From contig NC_084607.1 in NCBI RefSeq assembly GCF_033807715.1, positions 14,024,441 to 14,088,440 on the forward strand: DNA of 64,000 nucleotides. Direction: 5' to 3'. A program made the translations under genes and the position numbers. Under the pieces are notes generated by a model. It was not told the DNA's origin. It made no database searches and was given only the letters and a program-made list of their open reading frames with translations. Each line of letters starts with the position of its first letter. Within the stretch, counting starts at the first letter, position 1. This stretch comes from Cololabis saira. Lineage: Eukaryota; Chordata; Actinopteri; Beloniformes; Belonidae. Positions 9,347-22,350 of the stretch are shown piece by piece.

Positions 9347-10324
9347 AGGGCCCGAGCACTTACAGTGCGAAGGCCCTATTGTATCTGTAGGAATTTTTCT
9401 TTCTTTATTTTTCCGACGAAAGGAGGGCCTTTTTGCCCCCCTAAACGTGCCCCAAAAGTCACCAAATTTTGCTGTTAAATTAATGGGTGTGGCAAAATGG
9501 CTCAACAGCGCCCCCTAGAAAACTTCGTGCCTCAAGCCCCACAATACGGTTTGACGTACATGCACGAAAATCGGTACACACCTGTATCATGTCGCAACTT
9601 GAAGAAAAGTCTCTTGGCGCCATGGCTGAAACCGAACAGGAAGTCGGCCATTTTGACTTAATCATGTAATTTTGGCGCAATTTATGCCATTCCTTCGGCC
9701 GTTTCTTTTCCCGAACCGTAACGTGCACCCAGTTGTGTTATACATCAAAATGTGCGTCTCGATCTTGCAACGACGCGCATTGCTTTTCTCAGTCAAAAGC
9801 GTTACCATGGCGATGATAGATGCCAAAAAGCGCGCCCTTCATCTGATTGGTCCATATTTATTGATTTTTGAGTTCCTACTTTCTGCCATAACTTTTGAAC
9901 GGGTTGTGATAAAGACATGTGGGTGGTGTCATCTGACTCGGTTTGGACTCCTTCACCTTAATTGGTGCAAATTAGCCCCACCCCTTCTTCTGATTCGTCG
10001 ATATGTGATAGTTCCGATTTTCTGCAATAACTTTTGAATGCTTTGACATAAAGACTCGTGGGTGGTGTCATCAGACATGGTTTTGAGTCCTTGAACATAA
10101 TTGCTGCAAATTATTCCCGCCCCTTCATCTGATTGGTCGATATCTGATAGTTCCTACTTTCTGCCATAACTTTTGAATGGTTTGATATAGAGAGTCATAG
10201 CTGGTGTCATCCGCTAAATGTCCAGGCCTGAAGAATCTACATGCAAGTCATACAAGCGCCACCACTGCAGCATGCCTGAACGTGCACAAGGTTGCGAGGG
10301 CCCGTTCATCGCTGCTTGCAGCTT
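9347..10324 (+). mobile_element. GGGCCCGAGCAC family, copy 2 (short, intact ends)
   Basis: It starts AGGGCCCGAGCACTTACAGT and ends at the GCTGCTTGCAGC hairpin near 10324. At about 0.98 kb it is the cleanest copy. It has one 'tggctcaacagcgccccct' block, one X-box-like GTTACCATGGCGAT (9801-9814), and three ~140-bp units starting near 9880, 10022 and 10160. AATT lies just outside each end, but the exact borders are ambiguous. No coding capacity. Confidence 0.75.
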
Positions 10325-10329
10325 TAATT

Positions 10330-10524
10330 GTTTTTATTGTGTTAAATTTAAATTGTTCTTATATCACGCTTTTATATATGTTTAATGTTTTTATCTGTTT
10401 TATGTTTCTTATAGTATCAGATTATATAGTAGGCTACTCAGTATTCAGTTATGTGGACCACTGTTCCAGCTTTGGTTGTTTTAAAGTGCTTTATAAATAA
10501 AGTTGGTATGGTATGGTATGGTTG
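10330..10524 (+). mobile_element. LINE 3' end with (TATGG)n tail
   Basis: The segment 'ttttaaagtgctttataaat', followed by AATAAAG and a 'ttggtatggtatggtatgg' tail, is typical of L2-like LINE 3' termini. It abuts copy 2 of the GGGCCC family. There is no coding sequence. Confidence 0.55.
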
Positions 10525-11639
10525 TTTGCTTTATTTTCATAAAGCAATAATAAAAAGAAAAAAAAATTGCATTGTCATGGTAAAAAATTAGCCATCACTT
10601 TTTTGCACGACTGTGAAAGAATCTCTTTGGTTGAACAATTATGCTTAAATATTGGAGTAGTTATTACATTGATGGTGACATGTAGTTACATGATTCTGTT
10701 TCTCCGGACAACTTCGTTAACATGGATGTGGCACTTTGATGACACATGGTCTTAAATTAAAACTGTTTGTTTTGTTTAATGTGTACTGGTGACCTGTCAA
10801 TCAGACTACAGTTAGACTGACCTCATCAACCGACCACTTGGTGGACTAACGGTTCCCCACGTTTCATCAAAAGAAAATGCTTTTTCATTTTCGCTGTCAT
10901 GTTTCAGCTCCTAATATTTATCTAGTGCCACACACCATTTTAGTCCCACTATGTAATATCAATTTTTTTAATATGACGCAATATAATAAATGACAATTAT
11001 TCATTTTTTCTTTCAGTTCAAGGCACATAAGAGGTTGTGGCTCATGGCTGCATTGCCATGGTAACCTGTTGTGTCTCACTTAAAATGTCTTGGTGAAACA
11101 AATCGACTTTGGATGCAACATCGTTTGTGGAATATCAAAACCTCAGTTATTATTTAATAATTTATTTTATTTACTCATCACAATAGCTGTAAGGTTGTGC
11201 AAATTGACTGCCACTGAACAAAATAAACTATGTTTGTAGGGTGATGGGTGTTATTGTCCAGCTCTGGTCAAATATGCCACAGCTTCTCAGTCATATAACA
11301 CGTTGTGAAACGCATCGACTCAGCAAGCACCGGGCTGTCAGTCCATATTGCTAAGAAAGACTACTTCATGTACAGGGTTATTCAAAATGCATTACATAAA
11401 AAGATTAAAACAAAAAAAAAGGCATTAAAAAGGAAAAGGATTTGCTTTTCTCAGCTGAAAAGCATAACATATAGTACTGCATGTTGTACATTAGCTGCTG
11501 TTGTATTACTAAAAAAAACAGGATGTAATGTTGTTATGAAACATTCAGAAAAACAAAACTGAGTTAAGTGGTATTTTTTCTTTTTAAATCTGTGCAGAAT
11601 ATGCAAAATATATAAGGAAAGAGAAAATTACTTTTGCAT
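10525..11639. other. Unique sequence, no gene
   Basis: AT-rich, with no recognisable frame, repeat border or RNA. An isolated 'attgccatggtaac' near 11050 resembles a single X-box. Confidence 0.5.
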
Positions 11640-11643
11640 TTAA

Positions 11644-13399
11644 AGCAGCACTATGTAACTTTTCCACCTTTCCAGAGTCATTGTGATGGTACATCAACTT
11701 CCAACAGGTTTAATGACACCTCTGTCATGGTCCGAGGGGTCTGTATCGCCTTCACTGGCACTATGTAACTTTGAGGTGCATGGTAGGAACCCTGCCACAC
11801 TAAAAAACTACACATTTTTACGGATTTGACTGCTTTACGGCATACGTCACTTCCCCCTCCTTCCCGATTCGTAGTCGAGACGAAAGCTGGGCGGGGCGTG
11901 GAGCGCAGAGCTCAGCAGAAGCTGGTATCATGGCTGAAGCAGCGAAAAAAACGAAGAAAATAAATGTTTTACCGGAGGAGACCAGCCCCCGGGTCTCCCA
12001 CTCAGAAGGCGCGCCGATTTTTTCCGGTGGCCAGCCGCGGTACTGCAACCAAAAATCCCATGCGGCCCAGAAAGCTTTTTTCCCATAGACCGCAATAGTA
12101 AAAGAGAAGCCTCTAAAACTGTTCACAGGACACCTCCAGCTGTAATCACCGGCTATTACTAATCTTTGTATTCTATATTTTTAAGTCATGGACTTTATAT
12201 CCGTCAAAAATGTTTTATAACGGCCAGAAAAGTCAAAGAAAAGTCTCTTTCTGGGCGTGACGTCACGGCTGACGTCACAGCCGTGTCCGTGCATTCCACG
12301 GATGTTTATATTAATATATATTATGTAATTATATTATATTAATACATTAATAATATATGTAATACTATACATGTAATAATATACATTAATTAAGATATTA
12401 TATTAATACATATTATATTAATACTCGCGTCATTGCCCCGGGGCATGATGGGAGGCCCCAGAGCATCATGGGAGGTGACTCAACTGCGCATGCTCTATGG
12501 GCCGCTGTATGCGGAAGTAAACCCGGAAGTCAGAGATTTTTTCGGCTTATGCGCTGGCTGAGCAGAATGCATTGAAATGAATGGGCGGCCATTTTTGACG
12601 TCCGATCCAGTTTTATAATACATCCATGGAGGAGACGCAAAAAAGAAAGCGGGAGAGTAACAAGCTAAATGGCCGGACAAGAATGTTTTCACATACAGGG
12701 GATTCGTCTTGGGTTTTGGTAATTCTAAAATTACTGACAATATCAACAACAGACACATAGAATAATAATAGTGATCATAAAATTGTGTAATTCGCAATGA
12801 GGAAGCTTTATAAAATAATAATACAATTGAATAGAATTACAGCACTAGAGGAAATAATTTCTAGTATTTTTCCTGAGAACTGTAAAATTGTGCAGGGCTG
12901 ATCTGCAAAATATAAGGAGTATTTTTTTATTTTGTCAGTAAGTATGTTGGACTACTAATTTATGACGAAGTCCCTCTAAAAAACGTGACAGGAAAAAGGT
13001 GCAGTAGAACAAAACCAGAGCGTATGAGTTTGTAATTTGGGGCGTATTATCTCGCTGAAACAGAACAGGGGGGCGGGGGTGACTTCACTAATAAAACCAA
13101 GTTGAACTTAGTGATTTTCAACATCGTCATATTATATTGTTTAGCCAAAAATAGATACATTACCTCTTCGCTATCCATCCTGCAAACGACCGCTGAAAAA
13201 AGAAAAGTAGTTTTGAAAGTCTGTTCCGTCTTCTTTCATTCACTATCAAAACAAATTCACGCAACGGGAGATCAGGATATTTTCGGCAGTACGCGCTGGT
13301 GCTCATGGGAAATGTAGTGTTCTTTCTGGTAAAGCACTACCGCTTTTGTCCAAAGGAGCCGCCAAACTCAACAAAAGCTGAAAGTTACATTGTGCTGCT
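11644..13399. mobile_element. TTAA-flanked 1.76-kb TIR element (Kolobok-like)
   Basis: Inverted ends AGCAGCACTATGTAACTTT (11644) and AAAGTTACATTGTGCTGCT (to 13399) are enclosed by TTAA at 11640-11643 and 13400-13403. The TTAA TSD without CCC ends points to a Kolobok-like element rather than piggyBac. The interior has a GC-rich block with a short frame beginning MAEAAKKTKKINVLPEET (from about 11930) that stops within ~60 codons. It also has two TGACGTCA sites, an AT-rich tandem tract (12,300-12,430), and a second short ATG frame near 12,627 (MEETQKRKRESNK). The short frames and GC-rich promoter-like block could be captured host 5' sequence. No transposase is seen. Confidence 0.7.
12258..12277. 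promoter_or_regulatory. Two CRE-type palindromes (TGACGTCA)
   Basis: TGACGTCA occurs at 12258-12265 and 12270-12277, four bases apart, within the TTAA element. These match the full cAMP-response element bound by CREB/ATF factors. Function is inferred only. Confidence 0.6.
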
Positions 13400-13403
13400 T
13401 TAA

Positions 13404-14720
13404 GTGTACAATATAGAAAATACTCTATATACAAACAAAATAAAACAAATTGCACAAAAGTATAGTTTTGCTACGCCAAACAGATTCTGCATTAACCCTA
13501 TAGTGAAGTGGGGATAATGCAAAGTTTTCACCTATAACCAACATTGATACTGCGACTTGGGAATTAAACTTGACTTTCAATTAAAGTTTATTTGAGTCTG
13601 ACATGTATTAGAAAAAACTTCAACCACTTTATTAACGAAATTACATACTGATGATTTGGGATCTGAGCTACGTTCAAGCATCATCCACTAGGTTTACAAA
13701 GAGATATTGGGAGTGATGAGCTTAACTTAAGTTTCAAAATACGGTTCACTGCTGAAGAAATTTCTATAAATGTTATAAATGAAACTCCAAGTGCAAAGAC
13801 CTCCCCTTCTCCTGGAGCCTGCTTAATGAGAGTTACAGACATTAAGATGAAGGCTCAGCTCATCCATTATGCATCTGTTATCAATGTTTGTGAAATTGAC
13901 CATGTGAAAGGATCTCAAGTGAGTTACTACTTTAATAAAAAAAAAAAAAAAGTCCCCACCAAGCAAACATGACTGCAAATAAATGATCTTTTGGTAAGAG
14001 GTTGGCGTAGAGCTGTGAGATCATCTGCTTTCAGTGGGAGTGGCTTCAAAACTCTTTCTGTTACAGTTCGATTGAATCTAAAACCACAAATATTGGCTGG
14101 TCGTTTCACAGAAGTGTAACACGGTACTCAATTTACTGTTATCAGCGATGGATGACTATGCATGCTCTTCTTTTTCTTTTTCTGAGGAACGGTTCATATT
14201 TTCAGCAAGAACCCAGTCCTATAAGTTTCTGAATGTGTCTGATGTGTCTGATGGAGAAGGTCCGCCTGACCTTTTGCTCTCTGGGAAGAATATGCTCCAC
14301 GCATACCGCCTTTTATTTTTCTTCTATGAAACAAAACTGGCAAAGAGCATGTGAATAGAGAAGTACATATGATCCTCAGGCTGAAATCCAGCTCCCTAGT
14401 ACCTATCTCAGTCAAGCTGAAGACATTCTGTTTGAAGACGTTTGCAACTATAAGGATCCAGATGATGGAGCCGACACATCCAGAGAGTGCAAGCTGAGAT
14501 GCGACTCCATTGAAGTTTGAATTTTACTATCTTATCGCTGCGAGACTGCTTTTGAAGTAACTTGAAAAAACAAAAAAACACTTAAATCCAATAACGACTC
14601 AGTGAACTTCTTCACATCAGTGCAGGTTCAATGTTTCACTTTTTCCCCCCAAAACAACTAGCAGACAGATATTTGGAATGATTTTCCTTCTTTGAACGTC
14701 ACAAAAAAAAGCGAAGAAAT
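13404..14720. other. Mostly unique, no gene established
   Basis: An A15 tract lies near 13,938. Around 14,355-14,520 on the + strand a 57-codon stretch stays open without an ATG (part reads YLSQAEDILFEDVCNYKDP) and ends at TGA. No convincing splice donor follows, so it is noted only as coding-like. Confidence 0.35.
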
Positions 14721-14721
14721 A

Positions 14722-15477
<756 letters not shown>

Positions 15478-15506
15478 CATACCTTTCTCCTGAGGAGAAA
15501 GGTATG
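15478..15506. repeat. Perfect 14-bp inverted repeat, 1-nt centre
   Basis: CATACCTTTCTCCT, then G, then AGGAGAAAGGTATG. The arms are exact complements. Confidence 0.9.
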
Positions 15507-16170
15507 TCACCCTGAATTGGAGGATATAACAGGTGAAAATAATGGATAGAAAACCAATTTTTATTTAATTAATTAAATATGTATCTATTTTGGAATTTCA
15601 GTGCCAGCAACACTTGAAAAGAGTTATGATTGTGAACCTTTTACCGTGTTTCCATTCCTTCAAACAACATTCAGGTTCAAGGGAGACCAAGTGAAGAGAT
15701 GCTTCAGGTGTTATTTTTTTCAAACACTTCTTAAGGTGTGTAACAGCCCAAGGTCATATCTGTCTTAACAGTCTTTTTTCATGTCTCTACTGGGAAGTCC
15801 AGTAGCCAAACCCTCGTCTTCCTCAGCAATTTTGTCTAGTCTTGTTGAAAAATACATGGATGTCCTTGAAAAAGACATCATCTTGAAGGCTGAATATGTT
15901 GCCTGGAAAATCTCAATGTGCTTTTCTGCCTCAGTGCTGCCAGGTATAAATGACCTTTGAGGACTATTACTGATACACTTACCATCACGGAACAGAGTTT
16001 TTTAACTTGTTGCTTATCCGGATGTTCCTTTTTCTATTTGGCATGGAGCAAACTAGCAGAAAACACTGTTTATTATAAAAGTATATATAGATTATCATAT
16101 ACTATATAAAGTATTATGTGTTTATTAACATTTTTGCATTCAACAGCTATCTAACAAATATAGTGATATT
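15507..16170. other. Unique sequence, no gene
   Basis: AT-rich, with nothing recognised. Confidence 0.5.
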
Positions 16171-16350
16171 TCCATCCATCCATCCATCCGTCTGTCCGTC
16201 CGTCCATCCATCCATCCATCCATTTTCATCTCCTTATCCGAGTCACAGGGGCAGCATTCTGAGCAGAGATGCCCAGACTTCCTTCACCCCAGACAATTCA
16301 TCCAGCCCTTCCAGGGGGATTCAGATTGGGTCTCCTGGGTCTCCTGGGTC
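16171..16350 (-). mobile_element. LINE 3' terminus with (GGAT)n tail
   Basis: (CCAT)n at 16171-16223 on + is followed by 'ctccttatccgagtcacagg', 'ggcagcattctgagcaga' and 'gcccagacttccttc'. Read on minus, this matches the end of a very common teleost LINE (RTE/Rex-like): coding tail, then GGATAAG, then a GGAT-repeat tail. Only about 130 bp of coding remnant is left. Confidence 0.6.
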
Positions 16351-18787
16351 CTGGGTTCTTTCTTGTATCTCTATTAATACATTGTCTCTTTTATTTATTT
16401 TACTTATTTTTTAGAATTATTTGAATTGTATAAAGCTTTTTTTAAATTGTGACGCAGAGGTGTCAGGAATGTATGATACATCGATCATTAAGGGGTTGAC
16501 TCTATGACTCTATGCGACTCTATGAACCACAAACAGTATTAAAGTCTAGAATTAAAAACAGATAGGTTTCAGAAAAAAAAGTGCAGTCATTGAGACTATT
16601 TTGGATAAAGCTCTGTTTTTTTGCATTTTGTTGGAGCATCTTTCCTATCAAGATTTTGCCATGTTTTTTTTTTTTTTTTTTTTTTTACCATGATGACATT
16701 TGTACTTTTAAATTTGCAGGCAAAATTGTACAAACTGCTCACAGTTTTGGGTCGGACAACACCCCACCATGTACGCATCACATGCCAGCTTGTAAGTACA
16801 GAGCCAACGCAGCGATCGGAGCCATTGTGGTGCACATTCTTACGTAGCTAAGATGTTATTCATTCAGTGTCATACGTATTTAATTTAATGCTGCTTTGTT
16901 TTAGAGTATGGGAGACGATGGAGGGCAAAGGAGCAAAGACAGAGTTTGCAGGAGGAGAAGCACAGACAGCTGAAAGTCAGCGGTGCTAATGTGGGGCCCG
17001 AGTGTGTAACCTCACTCTTGGTGTGCTCTGATTAAAGAATGATTTATAGGCCTGCTGGAGAGCCCTCTCAGTAATCCATCTCCTCAATGAGATTTTTTTT
17101 CCCTTTCAAGAGGTTTGGTAAATCAGGCTATCTTTGAGAGGATCTCTGGTGGACAATGTCAATGTGTTACTGAGGGGGAGTCATTAAATGCTATAATCAT
17201 GAAAACACGGGGAGGGGGTTCACAGGTGCACGCAGACACTTGTTTATCACATGCGGCGTTGGTTCTGACTCCCTTGTGGAAATAAATCATCCTCTGCCTG
17301 CATGCACGCATTTTTCCCTTCCACAGATGGATCATTAAAACAATTTTAGTCCCTCAGCCTACGGCTCCATTTGTATATGAACATCTGAGACACGTTTGGT
17401 AATGAGTTTGAAAAAGGCCTACACTGCAGAGAACTCTGTTTAATGAAGATGGTTTTGTTTGCTGAGCCCTTAAATCTGTGTTTTAATAAGAAAAAAAATA
17501 TGCAAACATGGCAGTGGTTAAAGGCTGCTATTAGTGGGACATTAACATGCTAGTAGGTGTCAAAATGCAGGTATGTGGTCTTTTACAGCGGGACTGTGGT
17601 ATCATTCATTAAATGCTCCTTTTTGTTTTGATCAAAGATGCTTTTTTCAAAAGTTTTCTCGTACATTTCCAAGAATATCAAAATAAAATGGTAAATACTC
17701 AATTATCCAGAAAATGTATCCATGAAATATTGTGATTTGAACTGGAAACATGTTGATCCTATACTGTTTTTGCAATGAAAATCAAATAAAAAGAAATTTT
17801 CCATTTGTAGAGATGGCCATGATGTGAAATCATTTGGAAGCACCTATTTAACATACCGGTAAAAAAGTATCTATAATCCTTCACATCAGATGGTATCTTG
17901 TCATTTTTCAAGCGTGTTGCATGACAGTGTTCAGAATCAGTGTGACACAACGAATAGCTTTTAATTTCCATATTATCTCCAGAAATGACAATATGTCCCA
18001 TTTATAACATAATATCAAATTCCCTGTACTTTATGTCTTTGCTGCGGTAAAGTTTGTTTTACGTGACTCTTTAATTAACAGAAACACATGAGCACTCAGT
18101 CTGATGTGGCCCAATTATCTTTTTTCCTGTTTACCCACTTATATTAATTAGACTGCATAGTATTAACATAAACCAAAACAAATAAGCCATTGAGCTAAAC
18201 TTATTAGGCTCATGTCAAAATAATTAATCCACAAACTGTTTCCACTGCTGCCATACTTTAGTAACTTTCAGAAGCAGAACATTTTGGTCTTATTTGCATA
18301 GTTGCAAACCATGTCGCTGGTGGTACCAGTGGGTTGGGTTATCAAAACCAGTGGTACGCCACATCTAAGGCGGAGCTAGAAACACTGCAGTCAGTTCACA
18401 GATCAATAATAGATTGTTTTCTTCTGTGTGAATTGGAGATAAAGACAAAATGCACAATTTTAAATATTTTTTTTAATAAAAGCTCAGCTTCCTGCAAAAG
18501 AGGAAAGGATACAGCGTGTTGGATGTCCTCTGATTTTCCTCTCTTTACTGGGTTGTTTTCGTCTTCCTAGATGTTGTGATGATACATAGTAGGGGTAGTT
18601 GTAGCCAGACACCTGGCAGTCAAAGTTAAATCAGGGACTACTGAGCTGCTGAGCTGCACAGCTTAGTAAGGCAGGTCAAAATGTTTGGCAAGTTTGAGCC
18701 ACTTTAAACTTTCTGATGCCACGTATGTTTCCTTTTTCGTGTCATTACCACTGTACTAACCCCTGAGCCGTGATTAAAGACCTTACA
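16351..18787. other. Unique sequence, possible conserved non-coding blocks
   Basis: A 26-base T tract lies at about 16,661-16,686. The 16,960-17,460 and 18,080-18,270 stretches are non-repetitive, contain several TAAT/ATTA cores, and have no open frames of note. They could be conserved non-coding elements. This is inference from texture only. Confidence 0.35.
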
Positions 18788-18789
18788 TA

Positions 18790-19541
18790 CTGTAGTTTCC
18801 GCACCATAAGGCACACTTAAAATCCTTAAATTTTCTCAAAAATTGGCAGTGCCCCTTATTATCCGGGGCGCCTTATGTGTGAATTATTGTTGTGCTTATT
18901 GACCTCGAACAAATTCTATGTGGTACACTGCGCTCAAAAATCTGTCAAAATGTTTTAGTGCACGTTCCGCTTGGTTGATCGTCAGGCCATTCCCAGCTGA
19001 CACGGGGAAGTTGTATTAAAGTCAGTCCTTGCAACGTGAGACAACGTTAGATAACTAACTCTGTAGTGCTGGCAAGCATCCATCATCCAAGATCTAGTCA
19101 ATATTACCGTACTATCATTAGACGTTAAGCCAACATTAGGTTTTTAGAGTAAACAAATCTATATCATAATCCACTTATAATCAAATGTTGGAATACAATG
19201 TTGTTCCAACCTCACACTAACATCAGGTATCCGCTATCGCTGGCAACGAATGAACCAGTCAGGGAGAGAGAACAGGACGTGGTACGACGCTTACCTCCTC
19301 CACTTTTTATTTGTGGAAGAGGAATGATTTTAAATGTGTGTATCTTTCTGCATTTGTTACAACTGAACGATATTTTGAGGTATGGTGAATGAGTTGAATA
19401 AAGTTCGACTTACCATCCTGTTTTGTTTCGCTTTATATATGTTTTATCATGCGCCTTATAACCCAGTTTATGTATGAAAACCGACGCGTTCATTGATATT
19501 GCACCTTACATGCGGTTCACCTAATGGTCCACAAAATACGG
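18790..19541. mobile_element. TA-flanked TIR element (mariner/ISL2EU-like)
   Basis: CTGTAGTTTCCGCACCATAA at 18790 is an imperfect inverted copy of the end 'ggtccacaaaatacgg' at 19541, and TA lies on both sides. Sub-ends contain 'aaggcacactt' and 'gcgccttat' repeats known from widespread teleost and tetrapod MITEs. It is 752 bp with no transposase. Confidence 0.55.
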
Positions 19542-19649
19542 TAGTTGTCATTTTAAAGCTAATGTGATATAAATTGTACTAACAAAATTGCCTGGAAGGG
19601 TGACCGGATGAAGCTTAGCTAAAGCAATGACAGCAGCTGCTAAGGACGG

Positions 19650-20450
19650 GTTTACACTGTATGATATTTGCAATCTTATAAGAGAGGGTTCCATCATCAG
19701 CATGCGCAGAGGTAAACTAACAATAAGTGAAAATGAACCACTCTATAGTAGCTTTTAAACGTGCCAAAAATGCTTTGAAAAGTAATCAGCGAGGGGGAAT
19801 GTGTTCCCGGTCATGATTCAGCAGAAGAGACCAACTTTGGATGTCGGTTTTGCAAAGAGAGCATGCGGTAAACCATGATGTGACCCAGGCTGCAGACACA
19901 ACAGGAATGTGCGACTCTTTGTCTTCATAGTCTTGACTTATCTTACCACAACTCCACAAATCTGATCCTCTCTCATAGTGCGGAAGCTGCTCTGTGTAAG
20001 ATCAGAAAGCACTGCAGAGCCTGATGAAAATCACCCACTGGATAATAGGTGCTCCATACTTCATTGTATTATGTACGTACAGTATATATTACAACGTATG
20101 CATATTGCAAATGTATGTATATATACTTTTTGGCACTTTATGGAATCAATTTCGTGTAGATGTTAATAACCTGCCATACACTTTTCTATTTGTATCTTTA
20201 ACCCTGTTAATATTGTACTACTGTTCATACTTTTGATATATAACCTGTACATATTAAACAAAACAGCCATTATAATTCACAAAAATAGCTTAACTGATAT
20301 TTCTGCGTGTATTTCTTACTACTCTTTTGCACTCATGGTTAGAAGCTAACTGCATTTTTGCTGCTTTGTACTTATGTAGCGACAATAAAGTTGAATCGAT
20401 TATGCATCTTTCTTCTGAGACGGCCGAAATCTCACAGTGTGAAGCGGGCG
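19650..20450. mobile_element. Degraded hAT-like MITE with inserted LINE tail
   Basis: The left part 'gggtttacactgtatgatat' and the right part 'gaaatctcacagtgtgaagc' are diverged inverted copies of a TTYACACTGTRWGAT end. Inside, 20,030-20,395 resembles a teleost LINE 3' end: 'ttagaagctaactgcattt', then 'gacaataaagttgaat'. The borders are approximate. Confidence 0.4.
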
Positions 20451-20544
20451 TGACTCATCGTTGGACTGTCCTGGCTGCAGTCAGAGCAGCCGGCTCCTCC
20501 AGCTGAGCCATCCTCCGGACTAGCCTGTACTAGCACAGTACAGA

Positions 20545-20607
20545 GGATGGATGGATGGATGGATGGATGGATGGATGGATGGATGGATGGATGGATGGAT
20601 GGATGGA
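20545..20607. repeat. (GGAT)n microsatellite
   Basis: About 15 GGAT units. It may be the tail of a LINE, but the sequence to its left is not recognised as one. Confidence 0.9.
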
Positions 20608-22190
20608 CCATAAGGGTACATTCAAATATTTCTGTTTCAGTCCTTGTGGATCCTACGGACAATTCGTCATAAAACAGAAACCTTGCTGGATTCTATCACA
20701 AATAAATTCAGAAAATGCAGGTATTATAACATGGTGTTGTTTCATTTAGAAGGCAAGCATCAGACAAATGTACATGCGGGAGTTCACCGGGTTGTTCTTC
20801 AGCAAAAACTCAGATGTTCTAGTGAGGAAGTCCTTGATCCAGTAAATAACAATGTAAACAAAGCCATCAAAGGCTCCACTGTGTGCCTCACTTTATTCAA
20901 ATTTGCCCTTTCATAATGGAGCCCACGTACAACACTTACCTGTTTGAATAACAGTGATTACGCCGGGAAAACGGCTAGCTCATCATTATAGCACAAGGAG
21001 ACGGCAGTCGGAGAGTACTTGAAGGTGCTTAACAGTCACAGAGGACGACATTTTTCTCTGATGATTAGCTTACACCGTGCCGGAGTGTATAGATGACGTA
21101 TTCCTGAAGATGATAGAAGGAGTGTTTTGAAATGCAGTGGTGCTGTGCTGACTTGATAAATGTCAAGGTAAGCATCATAATTTCAATGTTTTTATCACAA
21201 TTTTCCCCTGTCGCTTATTGCACCTGAATTTCAAACATGCTATCCTTGACTATTCTGCAGGGCAGCCTTGGTAGATCCACAAAGACAACTCTCAGAATGC
21301 TAAGTTTGACCACACTTGTGTTGCAATGTGTGTTCACATCACAGTGCGATGTGTCTGTGACGAACCTGGTTGTCCACTTCTGATGGGCATGACATGCTTG
21401 CACACAGTATGTCTGGAATATGAAATTAAAGTGTTATCTGCAGAGTGTGTGCAGCTCGTTGAAGCTCTGCTGATGTTCTGCAAGAAGTGCCAATTATAAT
21501 ATTAAAGCTGTCTGTAGCAATGACCTTTTGCATTTCCTGTGTATGCTATTACACTCAATCAAGAAAGGTCAGTGGTAGGCCCCGTGCAAAACATGTTTTT
21601 CTTATTTTAATTTAATCTTTTTTTGCATTGTGTGGATTTTAAAACTGCAGTTATAATAGAAGAAATGTTATTTTCACATTAGTTTGGAATGTATGTGCAT
21701 AAGACTAGCATAAAAAAAGAAAAAATATGTCTGTAAAGAGATTTGGGAAGTAAAGATGGGTACTTTATATAGATGTTAAAATGTTATCAATTAGGTATAT
21801 TCAGTTTATAAAGTCTACCGGCAATGAATAATCCTCTTATTGTATATATCATCGTTTCAGTTATTGAGAAAAACCAACAGTCTCAAGTAATTCATGTTCA
21901 ATATCATTCGACAAATTGGACCATGCTGCCATTATTTCTAGTGACATATGTCTAATTCTATTTATAATTTGGTGCAGGAAAAGCTTCTTTTTTTCATATT
22001 TAGTCTTTACATCACTTTTTTCCTGTCACAAGTTTCTTGCAAAACCTGCTGCACTCTGTCATATCATTGTGTGAGCAGAGAGCCCCTTGGTGGGCAAACT
22101 CTGAACTTCTCTCTAAATCTTTCAAATAAAAATAAACAATTGAATAAGTGAGTTTCTCGCTCTTTTTTTTGTCTTAAAGATGACTTTCCG
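20608..22190. other. Unique sequence, no gene
   Basis: No intact frame or repeat border recognised. Confidence 0.5.
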
Positions 22191-22193
22191 GGC

Positions 22194-22350
22194 TCCTGGG
22201 TGGCGCAGAGTTTGCAGCAAGCGGCCCATGTACTGAGGCTACAGGTCTCCTGCAGTGGTTGCAGGTTTGAGTCCCGGCCTGTGGTTCTTTGCTGCATGTC
22301 TTCCCCATTCTCTCTCTTTACCCCCTTCCTGTCTGTACACTTTGAAGAAA
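22194..22350 (+). mobile_element. tRNA-derived SINE
   Basis: The head has an A-box-like TGGCGCAGAGTTTGC (22,200) and a B-box-like GGTTTGAGTCC (about 22,264). It is followed by the pyrimidine-rich body 'gctgcatgtcttccccattc', 'cccccttcctgtctgt' and an A-rich tail near 22,345. This matches a SINE I recall as common in spiny-rayed fishes. It is not a tRNA gene because no cloverleaf can be drawn beyond the promoter boxes. Confidence 0.7.

Noticed and set aside
20432..20662. Frames reading MDGWMDGW or HPSIHPSI
   Set aside because: They are translations of the (GGAT)n microsatellite.
22194..22290. tRNA gene
   Set aside because: Only A- and B-box-like promoter motifs exist, followed by a SINE body. 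No acceptor or anticodon stem pairs. The same applies to 42,973.
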